Below are positions 1 through 12,743 of a stretch of DNA of 64,000 nt, in pieces. The translations under genes and the position numbers were made by a program. Under the pieces are notes generated by a model. That model was not told where the DNA came from, did not search any database, and was given only the letters and a program-made list of their open reading frames with translations. Numbering within the stretch: position 1 is the first letter of the stretch; every line of letters begins with the position of its first letter. The stretch covers positions 62,001-126,000 of the forward strand of contig NW_026570229.1 in NCBI RefSeq assembly GCF_019649055.1, given 5' to 3'. Source of the DNA: Paramacrobiotus metropolitanus. Its lineage: Eukaryota > Tardigrada > Eutardigrada > Parachela > Macrobiotidae.

Positions 1-332
1 TGGGAGATAAAAGTGGTGTACGGGAGGTGTATTGCGCCATCAGAAAGAAGCAACTGAAGTTTCAACAGTGCTTATCGACAGGCCAGTTTGCAAAGTACTT
101 TCATAACGGGCAGCTGCCATGGCGATGGATCGGCAAGGACCCAAATCGCCCGAGTAAGCGACTCTCATGGGCGCCATTGAATTATAACTTGGGTATTAAA
201 CGTCTTAGACTGGCATTTGGGCAACCAGGAAAGCTGTCGATCATAGACGTGTGGGTCTTCGTAATCCTATGATAAAAAATTCGTATGTTTACTTAGAGAA
301 GAAATCTCGGTTCAAATCTAACGGGATTTAAT

Positions 333-1184
333 TTATATTTCCAACAGGCGTCTTGCGGCCTCCTTTAGCAGAGTGTTTGTGCGCAAACTTCCGCTAACAT
401 TGCGTGCGGTAGGCAAATAGCTAACTTCAGCTGAAGTGGAAGCGTTTGGAATGGTTACCATAGTCGGTGGTCCTTTGTCCAGTTTCGCCTTCTTGGGAGC
501 AGGCGCGGCAGCGCCGGCCAAGCTTTCAGCGGGTAGAATACGTCCGGTGTCTTTAGCCAGGTCTCCGCGACCAAGGCACAGCGTGCAATTGTCCGCATGC
601 ACAGGAAGATTTAACGCTGTAAGAAAACTATTTATTAGTGAATTGACGGCATGGGAAAAACTGGAAAATGTACACATTAAATTAAATGAAACACTTACGG
701 CGCGCACGTCCAACATCCATTACTGCAGCACTGTGGGTGAATCGGGACATCTTCTGCTCCACGCAAGGATGAATAAAAAGGTTAAGGGAGACCGTGAGAA
801 CATCCCCTAAACAAGTAAATCCCGTAAGGCCAAACCGAAGGAACGGGAATAATTCCCTATCTTTACGGTGAATGTGTGACGGATCCAAAGGCCGATTTCC
901 TGTCGTGTAAGGGTATATCCCGCATCCAGAAGCACAGTGCGGATGCCCTGTCGAAGTTGAACATAATGGGTGATAGTATCTGTGGTGCGCAGCTTACGAA
1001 GGGAATCCGATTCCACCACGATGTAGGAACCGTCACAATGAAGCAGGTTCATAAGGAAACCACTCGAGATCGAATGCTCCAGAAATACTTTTACACGCAC
1101 AGGAGTAAAATCCCACATTGCTAAATCGTTCCCTGTTCTCTTCCCTTTTGTGACGTCTGATTTAAGATCAGCGAGGCAGCGCAC
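333..1184 (-). CDS. candidate spliced gene, function unknown
   Basis: This is a set of minus-strand exon-like ORFs. A GTAAGT donor near 697 and a TTTCTTACAG acceptor near 637 join two of them in a compatible phase. The last exon ends near 333 and encodes a Lys/Ala/Pro-rich stretch preceded by a Cys pair (NCTLC). The upstream ORF at 807-1184 is hydrophilic and has no recognisable domain, and its link to the next exon was not resolved. The plus-strand ORFs here look like shadows. It could be a host gene or a decayed transposon gene. I do not recognise the family. Confidence 0.3.
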
Positions 1185-1185
1185 T

Positions 1186-1998
1186 GTTTCTCCACATAAT
1201 TATTTTCAACATCTTATGCGCTGCGTAGGTGGAAGATTTGCCAAGCACCGTCGTTTCCGGTATTTTGCATACAATAGCATCACCCGTTGGACTACGCTCA
1301 AGCAAAGCAGTTTGTTTGTCGACATAAAGTGTGACCGCAACACACAGATGACGATGCAAGAGCTTAAAGGGCTCTGTAAACAGGATTTAGAAACCCTGGT
1401 GAAAAGCGTTATGTATTTTGGTGCCACAATAAGAGGGACGCCCCAATTTTGGTGGACGAAACGGAAGAACTTTGGGCTATGATGGATCAGCTTGGTCTTC
1501 TCAACGTTTTCATCACCTTTAGTGCTGCTGACCAGCAGCGGCAAGAGCTACATACTTTAATCTGTTCAAGCGACTCTGGCTCGGACATTAAAATACCCAT
1601 AGCGGAAAGAAGAAAAACCCAATAGTGGTTGCATGGTTTTTTCAAAATAGATTGGAATTTTCTTCGATAAAATTTTGATTTCACATTTCAAAGTCAGGGT
1701 TCACTGGGGACGCTATGAAGATCAACACAGAGGTCCCTTACATTACCACGGTTTCCTCTGGCTAGAAGACGCCCCATCGGCAATGTTAATGGACAGCAAG
1801 AATCAACGTGAAATCAAAGAAGTGGATGATTACGTCAACAAGCTTATAACAGCCCTTAGTAATGTTAATTTTGTGAGGAAAACGTTAAGGTTCACCCCTG
1901 TGCGCTTCCGCCTAAAGCGGTTAATGTCTCGGCAGAGGATCTTTATACGCTGCTCGACAATGTTCGACGGCACAAAGTGCACGGCAATTACTGCATGA
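1186..1998 (+). pseudogene. Helitron Rep (RepHel) N-terminal remnant
   Basis: This is a rolling-circle replication initiator fragment of a Helitron transposon. The first segment (1186-1482) has the Helitron-like N domain pattern: a FQHLMR start, GGRFAKH, FRYFAYN and the RGTPQFW motif. The reading frame then shifts into a segment at about 1480-1625 (LGLLNVFITFSAAD). It resumes in a third segment from about 1675, which has the HUH-type metal-binding motif as HYHGFLWL followed by YVNKLI. The family normally joins this to a PIF1-type helicase, and no helicase is visible downstream. The gene is broken by at least two frame changes, so the copy is dead. The Helitron call is firm; the boundaries are not. 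Confidence 0.8.
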
Positions 1999-1999
1999 A

Positions 2000-3213
2000 C
2001 TTGTCTGCGGAGGTGAACTTGTCTGCCGGTTCAGGTTTCCTCGAAAAGTACGGGAGTTGCGGAAGTTTTGTGAGATGAAAAAGAATCCCCGTCAGCCACC
2101 GTGACATTGTTCACCGCCTTTACGTCTGCACACAGCCAGAAACAGTGCACAATGTGGTATTAGCGTAGGAACAAGATGCCTGGTTTCTCTGTGTGCAATC
2201 AGCGTGAAAAACGTGCCAGAGGGAGCATGTTCTCAAACGTAAGATCTAAGTGCGAGTTGTTCCGTATTGATTCGAAGAGAAACCGTAATGACACAGAGAC
2301 CAAGGAATGCTTTGTGGAGGGCTTGGTTTATTGGACAAATGCGGTATCCTGGAGCCGCTGTGAATAAGCTCTAGGATAAAGTTACTGAAGCGATTTCGGC
2401 GCCGAACAAATGGGGGCTTGTTCGTACTTAAATGCTTTCTTCCCCTTCCTTCCGAAGCATATGGCTCCAGGTAATACGATCGTCAAGGTGAGACCGAGTT
2501 AATCTTACCATTCTGGCTTGCCCATTATTTTTGAGGCATTTATAATGATAATAATTTTGAAGATGGCTTCGGGTACGCCAAGATTCCAACTGGATACTAC
2601 ACCACAGTAGCTACTTCGAGCCAAAGGTATTTAACGAGACCATTTACCCGTCCACGCTGGAAAGACAATTTAAACCACATGCAAACATGCGCTTTCCACG
2701 CTTGAACAATACATTGGGATTTCACTCCTGCCTGATTGCAATCTGTATAAACAAGAAGTAGAACGTGCCCTGCCTGCCATTTTGTTCGCTTGTTTGTCGA
2801 CGCTGCTTCGTGACATCCACCCTAAGAGCAAAGCATTGGGTGATGTTAGTTCCAACAGTCATATAAAAAATAATGAAACGATCGGAAATCGTCTTGATTA
2901 TAAAAGCACAGAATCGCGAAATTCATTTTTCGACTTCGATGTATGAACTGTTAAAAATCGGCTGCTGTTTCTGATCTGTTGCTGAAAAATCAAAAATATT
3001 TGTTGCAAAAAAATTTGCGCTTCTGCCGTCAGAGACTGAGTGATCATTAATTGTCGCATTCTGCTTCGCTGCAAATTAGATGTAATCAAAACATCAAATT
3101 TCTGATTGCATGGCTTGAGCAATGTAATTATCGCTGAATGACAGATGTACAAATTAGGCATCAACGTTTTACACTTGTTATATGTTTTTATCCTGGCTCT
3201 TAATGTGTGCTTT
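2000..3213. other. no supported gene
   Basis: Short ORFs occur here but none has a recognisable domain or splice-supported structure. Part of it may be further Helitron debris, because it follows the Rep remnant directly. Confidence 0.4.
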
Positions 3214-3214
3214 A

Positions 3215-3791
3215 CAATGGACACCATAAATGTGGTTACACTCAAACCGTACGCAACCAGATACTTATCTGTATTCAGACAGCCAATTCTGTGCTGGCCA
3301 TCGGCCTGCTGATGTTTACACTTGCACCTTGCACACTTCCCAACGAAAACTATCAAACGATATCTCAAAAGAATGAGAAAAAAATTCTAAGAATTTTGAT
3401 ACCATACAAATTCGCTTTTGTTTCATCTAAGAGAAAATCGAGGTTCCTGAAGTTTCCCGTAGACAAAGCATATGCGTGAAAACAAACCAAACCGTGGATT
3501 CAAATCCTATGCTATGTCTACGGGAAACTTTAGGAGCCTCGATTTTCTTTTAGATGTAATAAAAACCAATTTGTTTGGTATCAAAATTCTTAGAATTTTT
3601 TTCTTATTCCTTTGAGATATCGCTAGGTGGTTTTCGTTGAGAAATGTGCAAGTTCCAAGTGCCTGAGTTTAGCATACGAGTCTACGCGCAATGGACATGA
3701 CCGACTTATTTCGGTCTGCTGTTGGTCTTGCCGTTAAAATATCGGTCCTCGGACCGATTGTCTAGTGTAACCACATTTATGGTGTCCACTG
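3215..3791. mobile_element. palindromic Tc1/mariner-type MITE
   Basis: The ends are inverted copies that begin CAATGGACACCATAAATGTG on the left and end with the complementary CACATTTATGGTGTCCACTG on the right, with one mismatch near the tip. Each end abuts a TA dinucleotide (3213-3214 and 3792-3793), which is the Tc1/mariner target duplication. A second long inverted pair lies inside (about 3335-3480 against 3500-3640), so most of the element folds on itself. There is no transposase ORF. It is a non-autonomous foldback-like MITE of 577 bp. Confidence 0.8.
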
Positions 3792-4359
3792 TATCTGAAT
3801 CAGAACAAAGGCCGCGGCGCAGTGCACAAGCTGTCAGCATCTGCTTTAATGCGTCTCGCACGGCAGTGCGAGCTCGATCGCGCGGCGCCATGCTCCAGGA
3901 TCTTGATCGAGTCTTAGGTTATTTAATGGAGTTCTTTAATATACTGTATGCCGACTTTTGTATGCCGACTTTATTGTAGCAATCTGGGTCGTCTTATCTA
4001 ATACTTTTTGACTTCAATCTGCACCCAATTTGCCAGCTATCTGTTATTCCTACAGAGCATGTTAGTTGATTGTATCACAGTATTATTGTGGTTACCTACC
4101 ACGCAGTTACTCGGTTGCAGTTCCTTGCCGAGGATTAACGTAACTCTCTTTCTCGTTTTCTTTGCTTTACCTGTACCATGAGAGTACGACTATAATCATG
4201 CAGGGCACATATTCTATAGTGTTGAACAAAAACTCCTAACTGTATTTCAGAAACGATATACCATCCTGGTACAGCTAATATATGATTTCATATACAGAAG
4301 TTTAAACACAGTGACTTACCAAAGACATGCGGCAAAATCTGAGGTTTTAATAAATGTAC

Positions 4360-4811
4360 CAGTGTTGAGTCGGCCCGGCCCGGCGCGGCCCGGCCCGAGC
4401 AAGAGGGCCGGGCCGTCGTTTACACGGCCCGGGCCGACCCGGGCTGCGGCCCGGGCCGCCTTGCAGCACACTAATATTTCGTTCCCGGATGTCATTATGC
4501 AAGCGGCTACAGCGGGTACGTCAACGGAAAAATAGACGGATTTTCACCTAAGAACGTTTAATGCTGTGGAAATTGAAAAAAACTCATCGAAAACTACTAA
4601 ATTTCAATAAATCCCAATGAAATTTTTTGATTTCTACGTCTTTTTCCATATTTAACGTCCACAACGGGCCACGGCCTGGGCCGCGGCCCGGGCCATGGCC
4701 CTTTTCCCCGGGCCGAGGGCCACGGCCCGGCGCGGCCCTCCCAAAAGAGCCGGGCCGAACACGGCCCGGGCCGTTCGGGCCGCGGCCCTGGGCCGGGCCA
4801 GCCCAACACTA
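4360..4811. mobile_element. hAT-type MITE with 8-bp target duplication
   Basis: The element starts CAGTGTTG and ends CAACACTA, which is typical of hAT terminal inverted repeats. It is flanked on both sides by the identical octamer AAATGTAC (4352-4359 and 4812-4819). Next to each terminus is dense GGCCCGG/GGCCGCGGCC low-complexity sequence, and an AT-rich core lies between. The ORFs that run through the GC blocks are artefacts of the repeat. The length is 452 bp and there is no transposase. Confidence 0.85.
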
Positions 4812-4819
4812 AAATGTAC

Positions 4820-5779
4820 GACTTTGGCATGCTTTGAAAAAAAATTTCACTTCATATTTCATGAGTTGATAAAATGGAAGTGAGAAAAAACCAACCTTCA
4901 ACACCATAATATTATAAATTTCACTGGTACTCTGGCAGTAAGTCTGCATTTTGCTGAACCGCATTAGTTATCAGTTTCCAGTCAACGGAATCAAGAGTGC
5001 GTTATCGCTGATTTTTGCACGCGAGTTCTATACAATATTCTACAGAATTTGAATTTTCCTGGTTATTTTATTAGCGTTAACAGTTGGCATAAATACTGCG
5101 CCAGCGCTGAGTAATAGTATTTATTCAGTTCGTTTTCCATGCCCTTTGAGTCTCGTTTGGTTAAATTATTTTGCATTTAGGATAGGGTGGCATACTTCTA
5201 CATGCTTCGCTTCTACAAAAGATAAGGTTTTTCTGATTCTGAACGCAGAACTATTGCCCTTCTGCGTATAACTCACCAAACTATAATTTGCAGTTGCGCA
5301 TATTTATTGCGCACTTGTGATGGGTACACGCCTATTTTTGAAGATCGAGTGTGACCCCAGTTAAACTCGCTAAACTAAAGTTACTCGCAGCACGCACATT
5401 TTCGAGCACTTAGTGACCGAACACGCATATTTATTGAGTTTAACAAGCTAAGTTAGCGCAGTCGCATATTTGCAAATCCTAATTACCGCAAAATGAATTT
5501 AAAACGCGCTCAGGTAATTAAAAATAAAACGTTCAAAAAGCACTGCCGCCACGGCAAAACTCGGTAAAGTAACGCAGTTGCATAATTCCTGAACACGATT
5601 TGAACAAAAGAAAATTGAAACGCGCTCACAATTACACAAAGCCTTCAAAAAGCACCTTAAACTCAGCGATGCTGTACACAGCTATAATCAATGAAACTAA
5701 AGCAGTACAAACCATAGCCATAAAGAGACAAAAAAAAATGCCTTTAATGGTGGCCTGTTCGGCATCTTGGGGCCTTGTT
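4820..5779. other. AT-rich intergenic stretch
   Basis: No gene, repeat or RNA structure could be supported. Only one short Lys-rich ORF is present (near 5600), without a domain. Confidence 0.4.
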
Positions 5780-6785
5780 TCAACGGCGAGGGTGGGCGGC
5801 TAGATGGTTATTCCATTTGCGATATATGGAATAACGGTCAGGATGCTGGCTACATGGAGCATGGAAGTGCGGGGTACGTGGGGCCAGTCCAGTGACATCC
5901 GATTGGTATCCTTCTACTCGGTATAATCGTGATGCGTCATAATCCATTACTGTAGGTTTCTGCCGTTTAACCCGGGATGAACTTCCTTCATGCAAAGAAA
6001 ATGAAATAAGTAATTAAAAAAATTTTATTTAAGAAAAAACTGGAGCTGCAAATATAACAGTTCGTGTGTTACCTGCTGGATCTTGGTAGCCTGGCTGAAA
6101 TCGAGTGCCGTGAGACGTCGATGGCGGTCGTGGAGACACCGGTGGCGGCTTTAGAGTAGATTGCAAGGTAGCATCTTCATTGGCTAGCAACAATAAAGAA
6201 CAATTAACAAAATAGCAAAACATAGAATCTTTTATGAAGCACAGTTAACTTCGAAATCAAACTAAAATCTAGGCATAACGAAAAGTCTGCTGAAACGTAC
6301 CTGTCTTCAGAACGGAAAACGAGAAGTCAGGTGAGCGTTGGGCGCCGCTCTTGGACGTGGAGTAGTAATTCCTGTTACACAAAATTCAAATTGTTTCAGT
6401 AACCAATGATAAAAACAATTATTTCATCAGTCAAATGAACATTTTGCTAACGAAATTGTTATATCACATTACCTGATCCAAGGCCGGTCGGAAGTAAGAT
6501 TTGTTGTTCGTGCTCTTCAAATGAACTATTACTATAATCACATTTATCAGCCGTAATTAACTTTTAAGGTATTGAAGTACGTAAAAGCTTTCCGTACGCC
6601 CGTAGATCGTGATACCGACTAAAGGTGTTGGCGGTCGGCAAAGAAACAACGCGTTCGCGTTTGCGCGTTTTCCGGTCTACACAAAATACACAGGCAATTA
6701 TGGCCACAGATATCAAGGCTACTATTCCACAAGCTTTTCCAAAATAAACAAATATTGCGAATGTTTTTGGGTTTAAAAAATCCAT
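5780..6785 (-). CDS. candidate spliced single-pass membrane protein
   Basis: The first exon (ATG at 6783-6785) encodes a hydrophobic span (GIVALISVAIIACVF) followed by a basic stop-transfer stretch (DRKTRKRER). This predicts one transmembrane helix and a cytoplasmic tail. Downstream minus-strand segments carry good splice signals: a CAG|GTAATG donor at 6473, a TGTGTAACAG acceptor at 6371, a CAG|GTACG donor at 6301, an acceptor before the Pro-rich exon near 6180, and a final exon at about 5807-5990. The Pro-rich exon includes PPPVSPRPPSTS. Phases between exons 2 and 3 do not agree cleanly, so an exon boundary is wrong or the gene is damaged. A TATA-like CTATATAG lies near 6935. The family is not recognised. 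Confidence 0.4.
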
Positions 6786-6789
6786 TTTT

Positions 6790-9430
6790 GGTCAACTATC
6801 CAACCAAAATGACAATCGTTATCGCAACTGACGAATTTAACCTAAAGAACGACTTGACCGAAACTGAAGGAATGCAAGTCTGACAACTACAGTATCCGAT
6901 ACGCTAGGATTACTCCTTTTTATCTCTAGCTCTATATAGTGCCGCTGCACTGAAGGCGGGACCATAATCGACGAGAAACCTCACATGATTTCTGTTAATG
7001 CACCGCAACCACTTCTGCCTTTGGCTGTTTAACCTTTGTGATCTCGCACTATATGGAACCAATCAAATAATAAAAGCATGGCCACATGCATCCGCAGAAA
7101 CAAATCAAATATCTCGATTCCACGATCGATACGTACGTACGTGCTGGAATATTTATGTGCAACAGGGATTAATAGAATATTAAATTCAAGTTTGCAGCAA
7201 GGGATCGAGCATTATCCGCGTGATTTCATCGAATACTAAAAGCCACTACGGGAAACATGAAATTAATGTACTTAATTAATTACAGTTCCAATTTTCTGTG
7301 TGTCACAGTGAAAGTGCATGTGGGAAAGGTCATATAAAAGAGTACGCGCTTGAATCCAAAAAGAATTATGGTATACACATGCAACAATTGGAACAATTAA
7401 CTGAGATTTAAACAACGACCTAATAAAAAGACGCTGCCTTTATTGCGTCCTGGAGTTTCTGTTACGCTTGTAGAATGAAACTGCTGCAGCGAGGGACCTG
7501 CGGTTTGAATTACTTTAGATTCACAATTTATGTACGGTTGCCAAAAGCAATATTAGATGATCAAATAAGAACTGAGCGCTCGATCACGCAACGGGCCGGA
7601 CATTTCAAATGACCGAGACGCAATGAACCGTACACTTAAATTTGCAAGTTAATATAACACGTCCGTGTTATATATTACGTAATTGGCATGCTATGCATGT
7701 GCCATGGGTGCGAAACTTTGTCCATTTTAATGATGAAGCTTATGCATGGTTTGAGCTCGATCGACTTTCCTACTGCACGTTTATGACCTACAGTTTGAGT
7801 AATGCACATTTGGCTTGAAGTCTTTACCTATGAACTGGCTTTATCTGTGACTTGAAGTTTTCTCTTTTTAATTGTAATCCTTTTGTGTGGTCTGTTTCGA
7901 AACAGACATGTATAAATTTAACAAATTTTGACGTCACATTTGATTGGAAAGCTGACTTTAAAATGGCTTCAACTCCACAACGAACACGAAGTCAACTTCA
8001 GTTGCTAAATCAACACCTTGATTATCAGGAAAAATCGACTATATGTTGCAAAGTGGGTGATGCACAATTTAAAGCGAGTCCCGAACTTCGAGTGCGCAAA
8101 GCGCGCGCATCCATGTCCAAAAGCATTACGATCCCGGCGATATTGAAACTGCACATTGCAATCCCGCCGTACTTGTCCCTGATAATATCCTGCTTCCTTC
8201 AGCCGGCGAGTTGCCTGCACCGACTTCGATGAATTTTGACATCAATGAACCTGTAGCTGAGGTAGACAAAGAATTGCTTCACCAGGCAAAGTAGGTAAAG
8301 ACTATAAAAGTGTTTCTGTGCAAAAAATCACTCCTTTATTTTTTTTCCAATTTTTTATTATGTACACAGTGCGTATTATACCGTTAAGTCAAATTACAGT
8401 CATTGTTACACAACTTTACAGCTCACGTAACACTAACAAATATCTTTATAAACCTTTATTTCAAGTTTTTTTGCATGATTAGACTTACAATAAGAGACGC
8501 ATTGTTTTGAAATGCTATCTGTAATATATATGGGGTTGAATGAAACACGTTGTCGTAGGGATTGCCGGAGCTCTTGCTGTCGATTCTGTTTGTTCGACTC
8601 GCTCTTTCAGAGCGCCAGATGAATACTATTATAGAGCTGCTATAACTCAAAATGGATTTTTCCCACATTACGTATATACAACAAGTTATGAAAAGCATTT
8701 CAGATGTGCGCCACGTACACACTTTGGAACTTGCGGCCGGTACGTGAATTCTTACTCGGTGCACTTGGTCGAAGAATTGAGATACGACAGATGAAACGAA
8801 TAAGGTCCCGCTTTTGATATCGTACACGCCTACAATTCAGAAACCCTTAATTCATCTCATGACAAAATTTCCCCCTTTTTTTGTTATTTTTGGTCCAATG
8901 GATCTCCACAATCAGCCATTCATTTTTTCTTGATACGTCTCAGCTGTACCATCTCTTCAAGAATTCGCGCAATACCCGCTTCTTTCATATTACAAACGAC
9001 AAGTCCTCTACGCTGTAGTCCTTTGTTAATGTGATTCGGAGGTCGCTTTTCACAAGCCTGTTTAATTGTAATCGCCACTGTATTCACACCATGCACATGT
9101 TTATCCACTGACTCCCACAAACGCGGATACCAGGTACACCACAGACATTTATACAGTTTCCAAGCATGATGAGATCTTTTTTTCCGCCTGTTTTTCAGAG
9201 AATTCTGTGCTTTCATAAAAGTTTCCACGTATTCATTCGCATCATACGCTTTTAAAAAATACTAACAATATTTTGTATCGAGGATAATTATGCTGGGATA
9301 ACATTTTGAATCGAGGATAATTATACGAGGATATTTATCTCTGTTCGAGCCTTCGAGGATAATTATGCCGGAAAGCGTTACTAATTATTGACTCGTTACC
9401 ATCTCCTACCTTATGAAGCGGTAGCCATAG
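6790..9430. other. no confident gene; minor repeats
   Basis: There are several short ORFs (for example a Lys/Arg-rich one at 8920-9228 minus) without domains. Around 9279-9375 the phrase CGAGGATAATTAT recurs three times at irregular spacing. Near 7650-7677 there is a short imperfect palindrome centred on ACACGTCCGTGT. Nothing else could be supported. Confidence 0.4.
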
Positions 9431-9434
9431 CGAG

Positions 9435-9779
9435 ATGGCAAACATTTCCATGCCCTATATTTTTGCTGCACAGATACTCAGAGTGTTCCGTGCAGCAGGG
9501 ACACACTCAACAGTTTTTTATTCGGATGCACACATTGCCTTATGGGCACTGTATATCCTAGAGGACACCTACCATCAAACTTTTACCGAATTCGTATTGG
9601 CGTACGCTTTTAAGTTGGCTCACCCAAGAAAACTTCCGAGCCCTGACTTAGTTTTCCAAACCAATGACGTAACGGGAACGGAGATGTATGGATTCGAAAT
9701 AATCCCGGACAATGAAGTGCCACACCACGGCGAACCACGAAAACAGCTACAGCAACGCGGCAGGCTCAATATAGTTTAA
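9435..9779 (+). CDS. hypothetical 114-aa protein
   Basis: This ORF starts with ATG and reads as ordinary protein, with a mixed composition and Tyr/Phe-rich central helices (EFVLAYAFKLAHPRKLP). It has no recognisable domain, signal peptide or membrane span. No upstream or downstream exon was identified. It may be an exon of a larger gene or a chance ORF. Confidence 0.25.
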   Translation: MANISMPYIFAAQILRVFRAAGTHSTVFYSDAHIALWALYILEDTYHQTFTEFVLAYAFKLAHPRKLPSPDLVFQTNDVTGTEMYGFEIIPDNEVPHHGEPRKQLQQRGRLNIV

Positions 9780-9919
9780 AGGTTTTCGGATCGATCGCTA
9801 CACTAAGTTGGCAATGAAGCATTCGTAATGGACGTAGTGGTTGCCGACAACCGCAGGGTGCAGACATACTTCTAACGTTGCTTGCCTTCTGACAGCTCCC
9901 GTTTTGTCTTCTTGCACAT

Positions 9920-10290
9920 TAGTGTTGGGCCGGCCCGGCCCTTTTGGGAGGGCCGCGCCGGGCCGCGGCCCGGGGAGAAGGGCCATGGCCCGGGCCGCGG
10001 CCCGCTGTAAACGTTAAATAGGGAAAAAACGCAGAAAAACAAAAAATTTCATTGGGGTTTACTGAAATTTAGTAGTTTTCGATGAGTTTCGATCTTAATT
10101 TTCACTGCATAAACGTTTCTAGGTGAAAATCCGTCTATTTTTCCGTTGACATACCCGCTCTAGCCGCTTGCGTAATGACATCCTGAAATGAAATATTACT
10201 GTGCTGCCAGACGGCCCGGGCCGCGGCCCGGGGACATGTCGGGCCGCAGCCCGGATCGGCCCGCGGCCCGGGCCGTGCAAACGGAAACAG
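9920..10290. mobile_element. second, partial copy of the hAT-type MITE
   Basis: It begins TAGTGTTGGGCCGGCCCGGC, the reverse of the right end of the copy at 4360-4811. It then follows that copy through the GC blocks, the AT-rich core and the segment before the other terminus (TAATGACATCC, AATATTA, GTGCTG). It departs from the first copy after about 10290, so the opposite terminal repeat is missing or replaced. Orientation is inverted relative to the first copy. There is no coding capacity. Confidence 0.75.
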
Positions 10291-10299
10291 TTTCAAATC

Positions 10300-11820
10300 C
10301 TTCCAGTAGTTGTCCAGCTGATCCGACATGATGTGATTAAAAATGAAATGAAAATACGAATGTAATGAATAATCCACCAACAAAACGAATAAAATAGGGG
10401 ATAAGTTTGGTCCTGTCAAACTAGTGATGAAAATGTAAAATCAAATTTTTTAGTTTGTAGCATGGGGCATTCTCTCACATGTTGACCGCCCGTGTATACA
10501 AGCTTGTATGGAAACAGTGGTTTCCGGTCTACTGTTAACGGTACGCATTAGCCGCCTGTTTCAAAATTCACAACCCTAAATCTCTGTTATTTCTCCTTTA
10601 AGAACTGAAAGTACTATGCATTATGATGTTAAATATTGAATTTTGTTGGGGAACATCCGTTTGATATGCGAAATATCAAAAGGAAAGTGAAATTGAGTTA
10701 GGAATTGTCATTGAACACTTTTGCCTGTCGCGTGTTATCCGCCTAGTTGTCGAGCACATGCATTAGTCTCTCGGCTCCATTTATTCGAGCACGCCGTCGA
10801 ACAGCTGCCCGATTTGCATTTTTGTCTAGCTTCTCAAGTCCAGTTTTTTAAGTTGGAAGTTTTCAGTCTCTCGTTAAAGAAGCCTTACGGTCCTATTATT
10901 TTTAAGAGCGTTGTCTTGTTGTTGTCTTCATAATCATTTCAACTCCAAGGAACACGGCACTGAGCCAGTTGGTCGTCGTGCAACGGATAATCCACGACCA
11001 TCTCGAGAATTGTCAGCGTTGGGCTGGGGATATGAACCCGGTAGTCAGTAATCGAACTCTTTGACAAACCTTACTCGTTATCGTGTTTTCTGCCGGTTGG
11101 CCAATGAACCTGTTCCCCAACCAGCATTTGGTCCCCAGAAATCTGCTGAGAATTTACTGGCAGAGAATTTGATCGATTGCCAGCGTTCTACCATTCGCGG
11201 CCCTAAAAACGATGGAAACTACAAAATTTGGTCCTTTTTGTTTCACTTATGACCGTAAGCCCCGTCTGCCATCAGAAATATCGTATAGCCCCAGAACATG
11301 TCCAAGAGGTTAAAGAAATTAATTACGAGGAATACATTAGTAAACTTGTAGATGCAACAGCCAGAACGGAAGAAACAGCTTTTATGTCAGCTAAAACCGA
11401 AAGACCGACATCATGAATTTGAAATCGGTAATGTGGTATTGCCTTACAATACTCGGGGAACGTTAAAAACTACTAATAAATCAAATCAGATTATACGATT
11501 CGTTCAAACAAACTGCTGAATTATCCGACCTATTTCGAAGATCAAAAATGGTTGCAGGCGAAGACTTCGGAAACGGTCAAACACGAAACTATTGAACCGA
11601 CTATTTCCGCCTGGGGTAGCCTCATCTCAAAATGAAGGACAAATCTAGCAGACTTACTGTCGATGTTTGGGAATTAAATGAACGCCTTTTAGTCAGATTT
11701 GTCCCTTATCGCGTGTAATGAAATCTTGAGTGCCTTGGATAAAGCATTTGGATAAGGCATTTATATAAGGCATTTGTAAACTGCGACTTTTGTACTGTGA
11801 TATATTTATCACGAGTTCCT
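10300..11820. other. no supported gene
   Basis: Short ORFs at 10721-10933, 11061-11252 and 11228-11416 have no domains. The 11.06-11.6 kb part reads like fragments of a shifted coding frame, possibly gag-like, but I could not establish a family. Confidence 0.35.
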
Positions 11821-11827
11821 TGCCATA

Positions 11828-12743
11828 TTGTTAATTGTAGAACGGATAGTTTTTTTTATTGATTCTAGATTGATTATTTTGCCTACACCATGGACATCCG
11901 GATTACTGAAATTTAGACGAAGCGAAGACCCGGCCCTTCTATGGGCCGCAATCCAGCACTCAAGGAACGCGGAGTTAACAAGAATTAACAGAATGCTGAA
12001 AATAGAGATCCCTGATGACACCATTACGTGGAAGCTCGCTAGCGAAGTTAGAGCTGATAGCGCGCTTGAAACAAAAAATGCTTTCTTCGAAACATTGCAG
12101 GGTAAGGCGAATGTCGACTTAATCAATGACAAGTTGAACAGCTGGCTGGGAGTTCATTGAAATGGTGCGCACGAGGACTAGCAATTTAGGCCTGCTAGAC
12201 TGCAATAAACGACGCGGTGCCAAAGATCTGGATGTGCGGTGCAAGGGGTGCAAAGAGAAAAGTGCTGTCAAGAGAATGAGCGAACGGAACCAGATAGATA
12301 GCCTAGCACACGTATTGGCTTGGCGTTCTTGTACGCAGTATGCGAGGATTGGTCGGCACAACGACATCTGTGAGTTTATCTGTACTGAACTTCGGAAAAA
12401 CGGCATTAATTGTCGAAGGGAAGTGCAGTTTCCCACGGATGTCGGTGTGTTAAGGCCGGACATCGTAGCGTGCAAGGACAAAGTAGCTTACGCGGTAGAT
12501 GTGGCAGTCCCTTGGAACGATAGTAAGCACAAACTGTGCGAAGCATATAATGCCAAGGTGGAGAAATACCAACGCCTGGCACCGAAAATTAGAGACCGGT
12601 TTAGGGTGGTTGATGTGGAATGTCATGCAATAATATTTGGCGTCAGGAGGGCTGTGGTGCGCCTAGAACGGCCGATCGATGAAGGTCTTATGGCTATCGC
12701 AGGGGAAACAGTTTTTCATTCAGCTCAGAGCCATGCTAGGTAG
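11828..12743 (+). pseudogene. R2-type non-LTR retrotransposon 3' end with REL-endonuclease
   Basis: The first part (11828-12160) resembles the region after the reverse transcriptase (TPWTSGLLKF and following helices). A frame change near 12160 leads into 12162-12743. That part has a CxxC pair (CKGCK), a degenerate Cys/His segment (LAHVLAWRSC), RIGRHNDI and then the PD-(D/E)XK-like core: PDIVACKDKVAYAVDVAVPW and a Lys/Tyr helix (AKVEKYQRL). This is the restriction-like endonuclease of site-selective R2/NeSL/CRE-class elements. The frameshift and the missing RT domain mark a 5'-truncated, inactive copy. Confidence 0.75.

Noticed and set aside
4371-4806. Long ORFs rich in Gly, Pro and Arg through the GC blocks
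   Set aside because: They are translations of GGCCCGG repeats inside a MITE, open in several frames on both strands.
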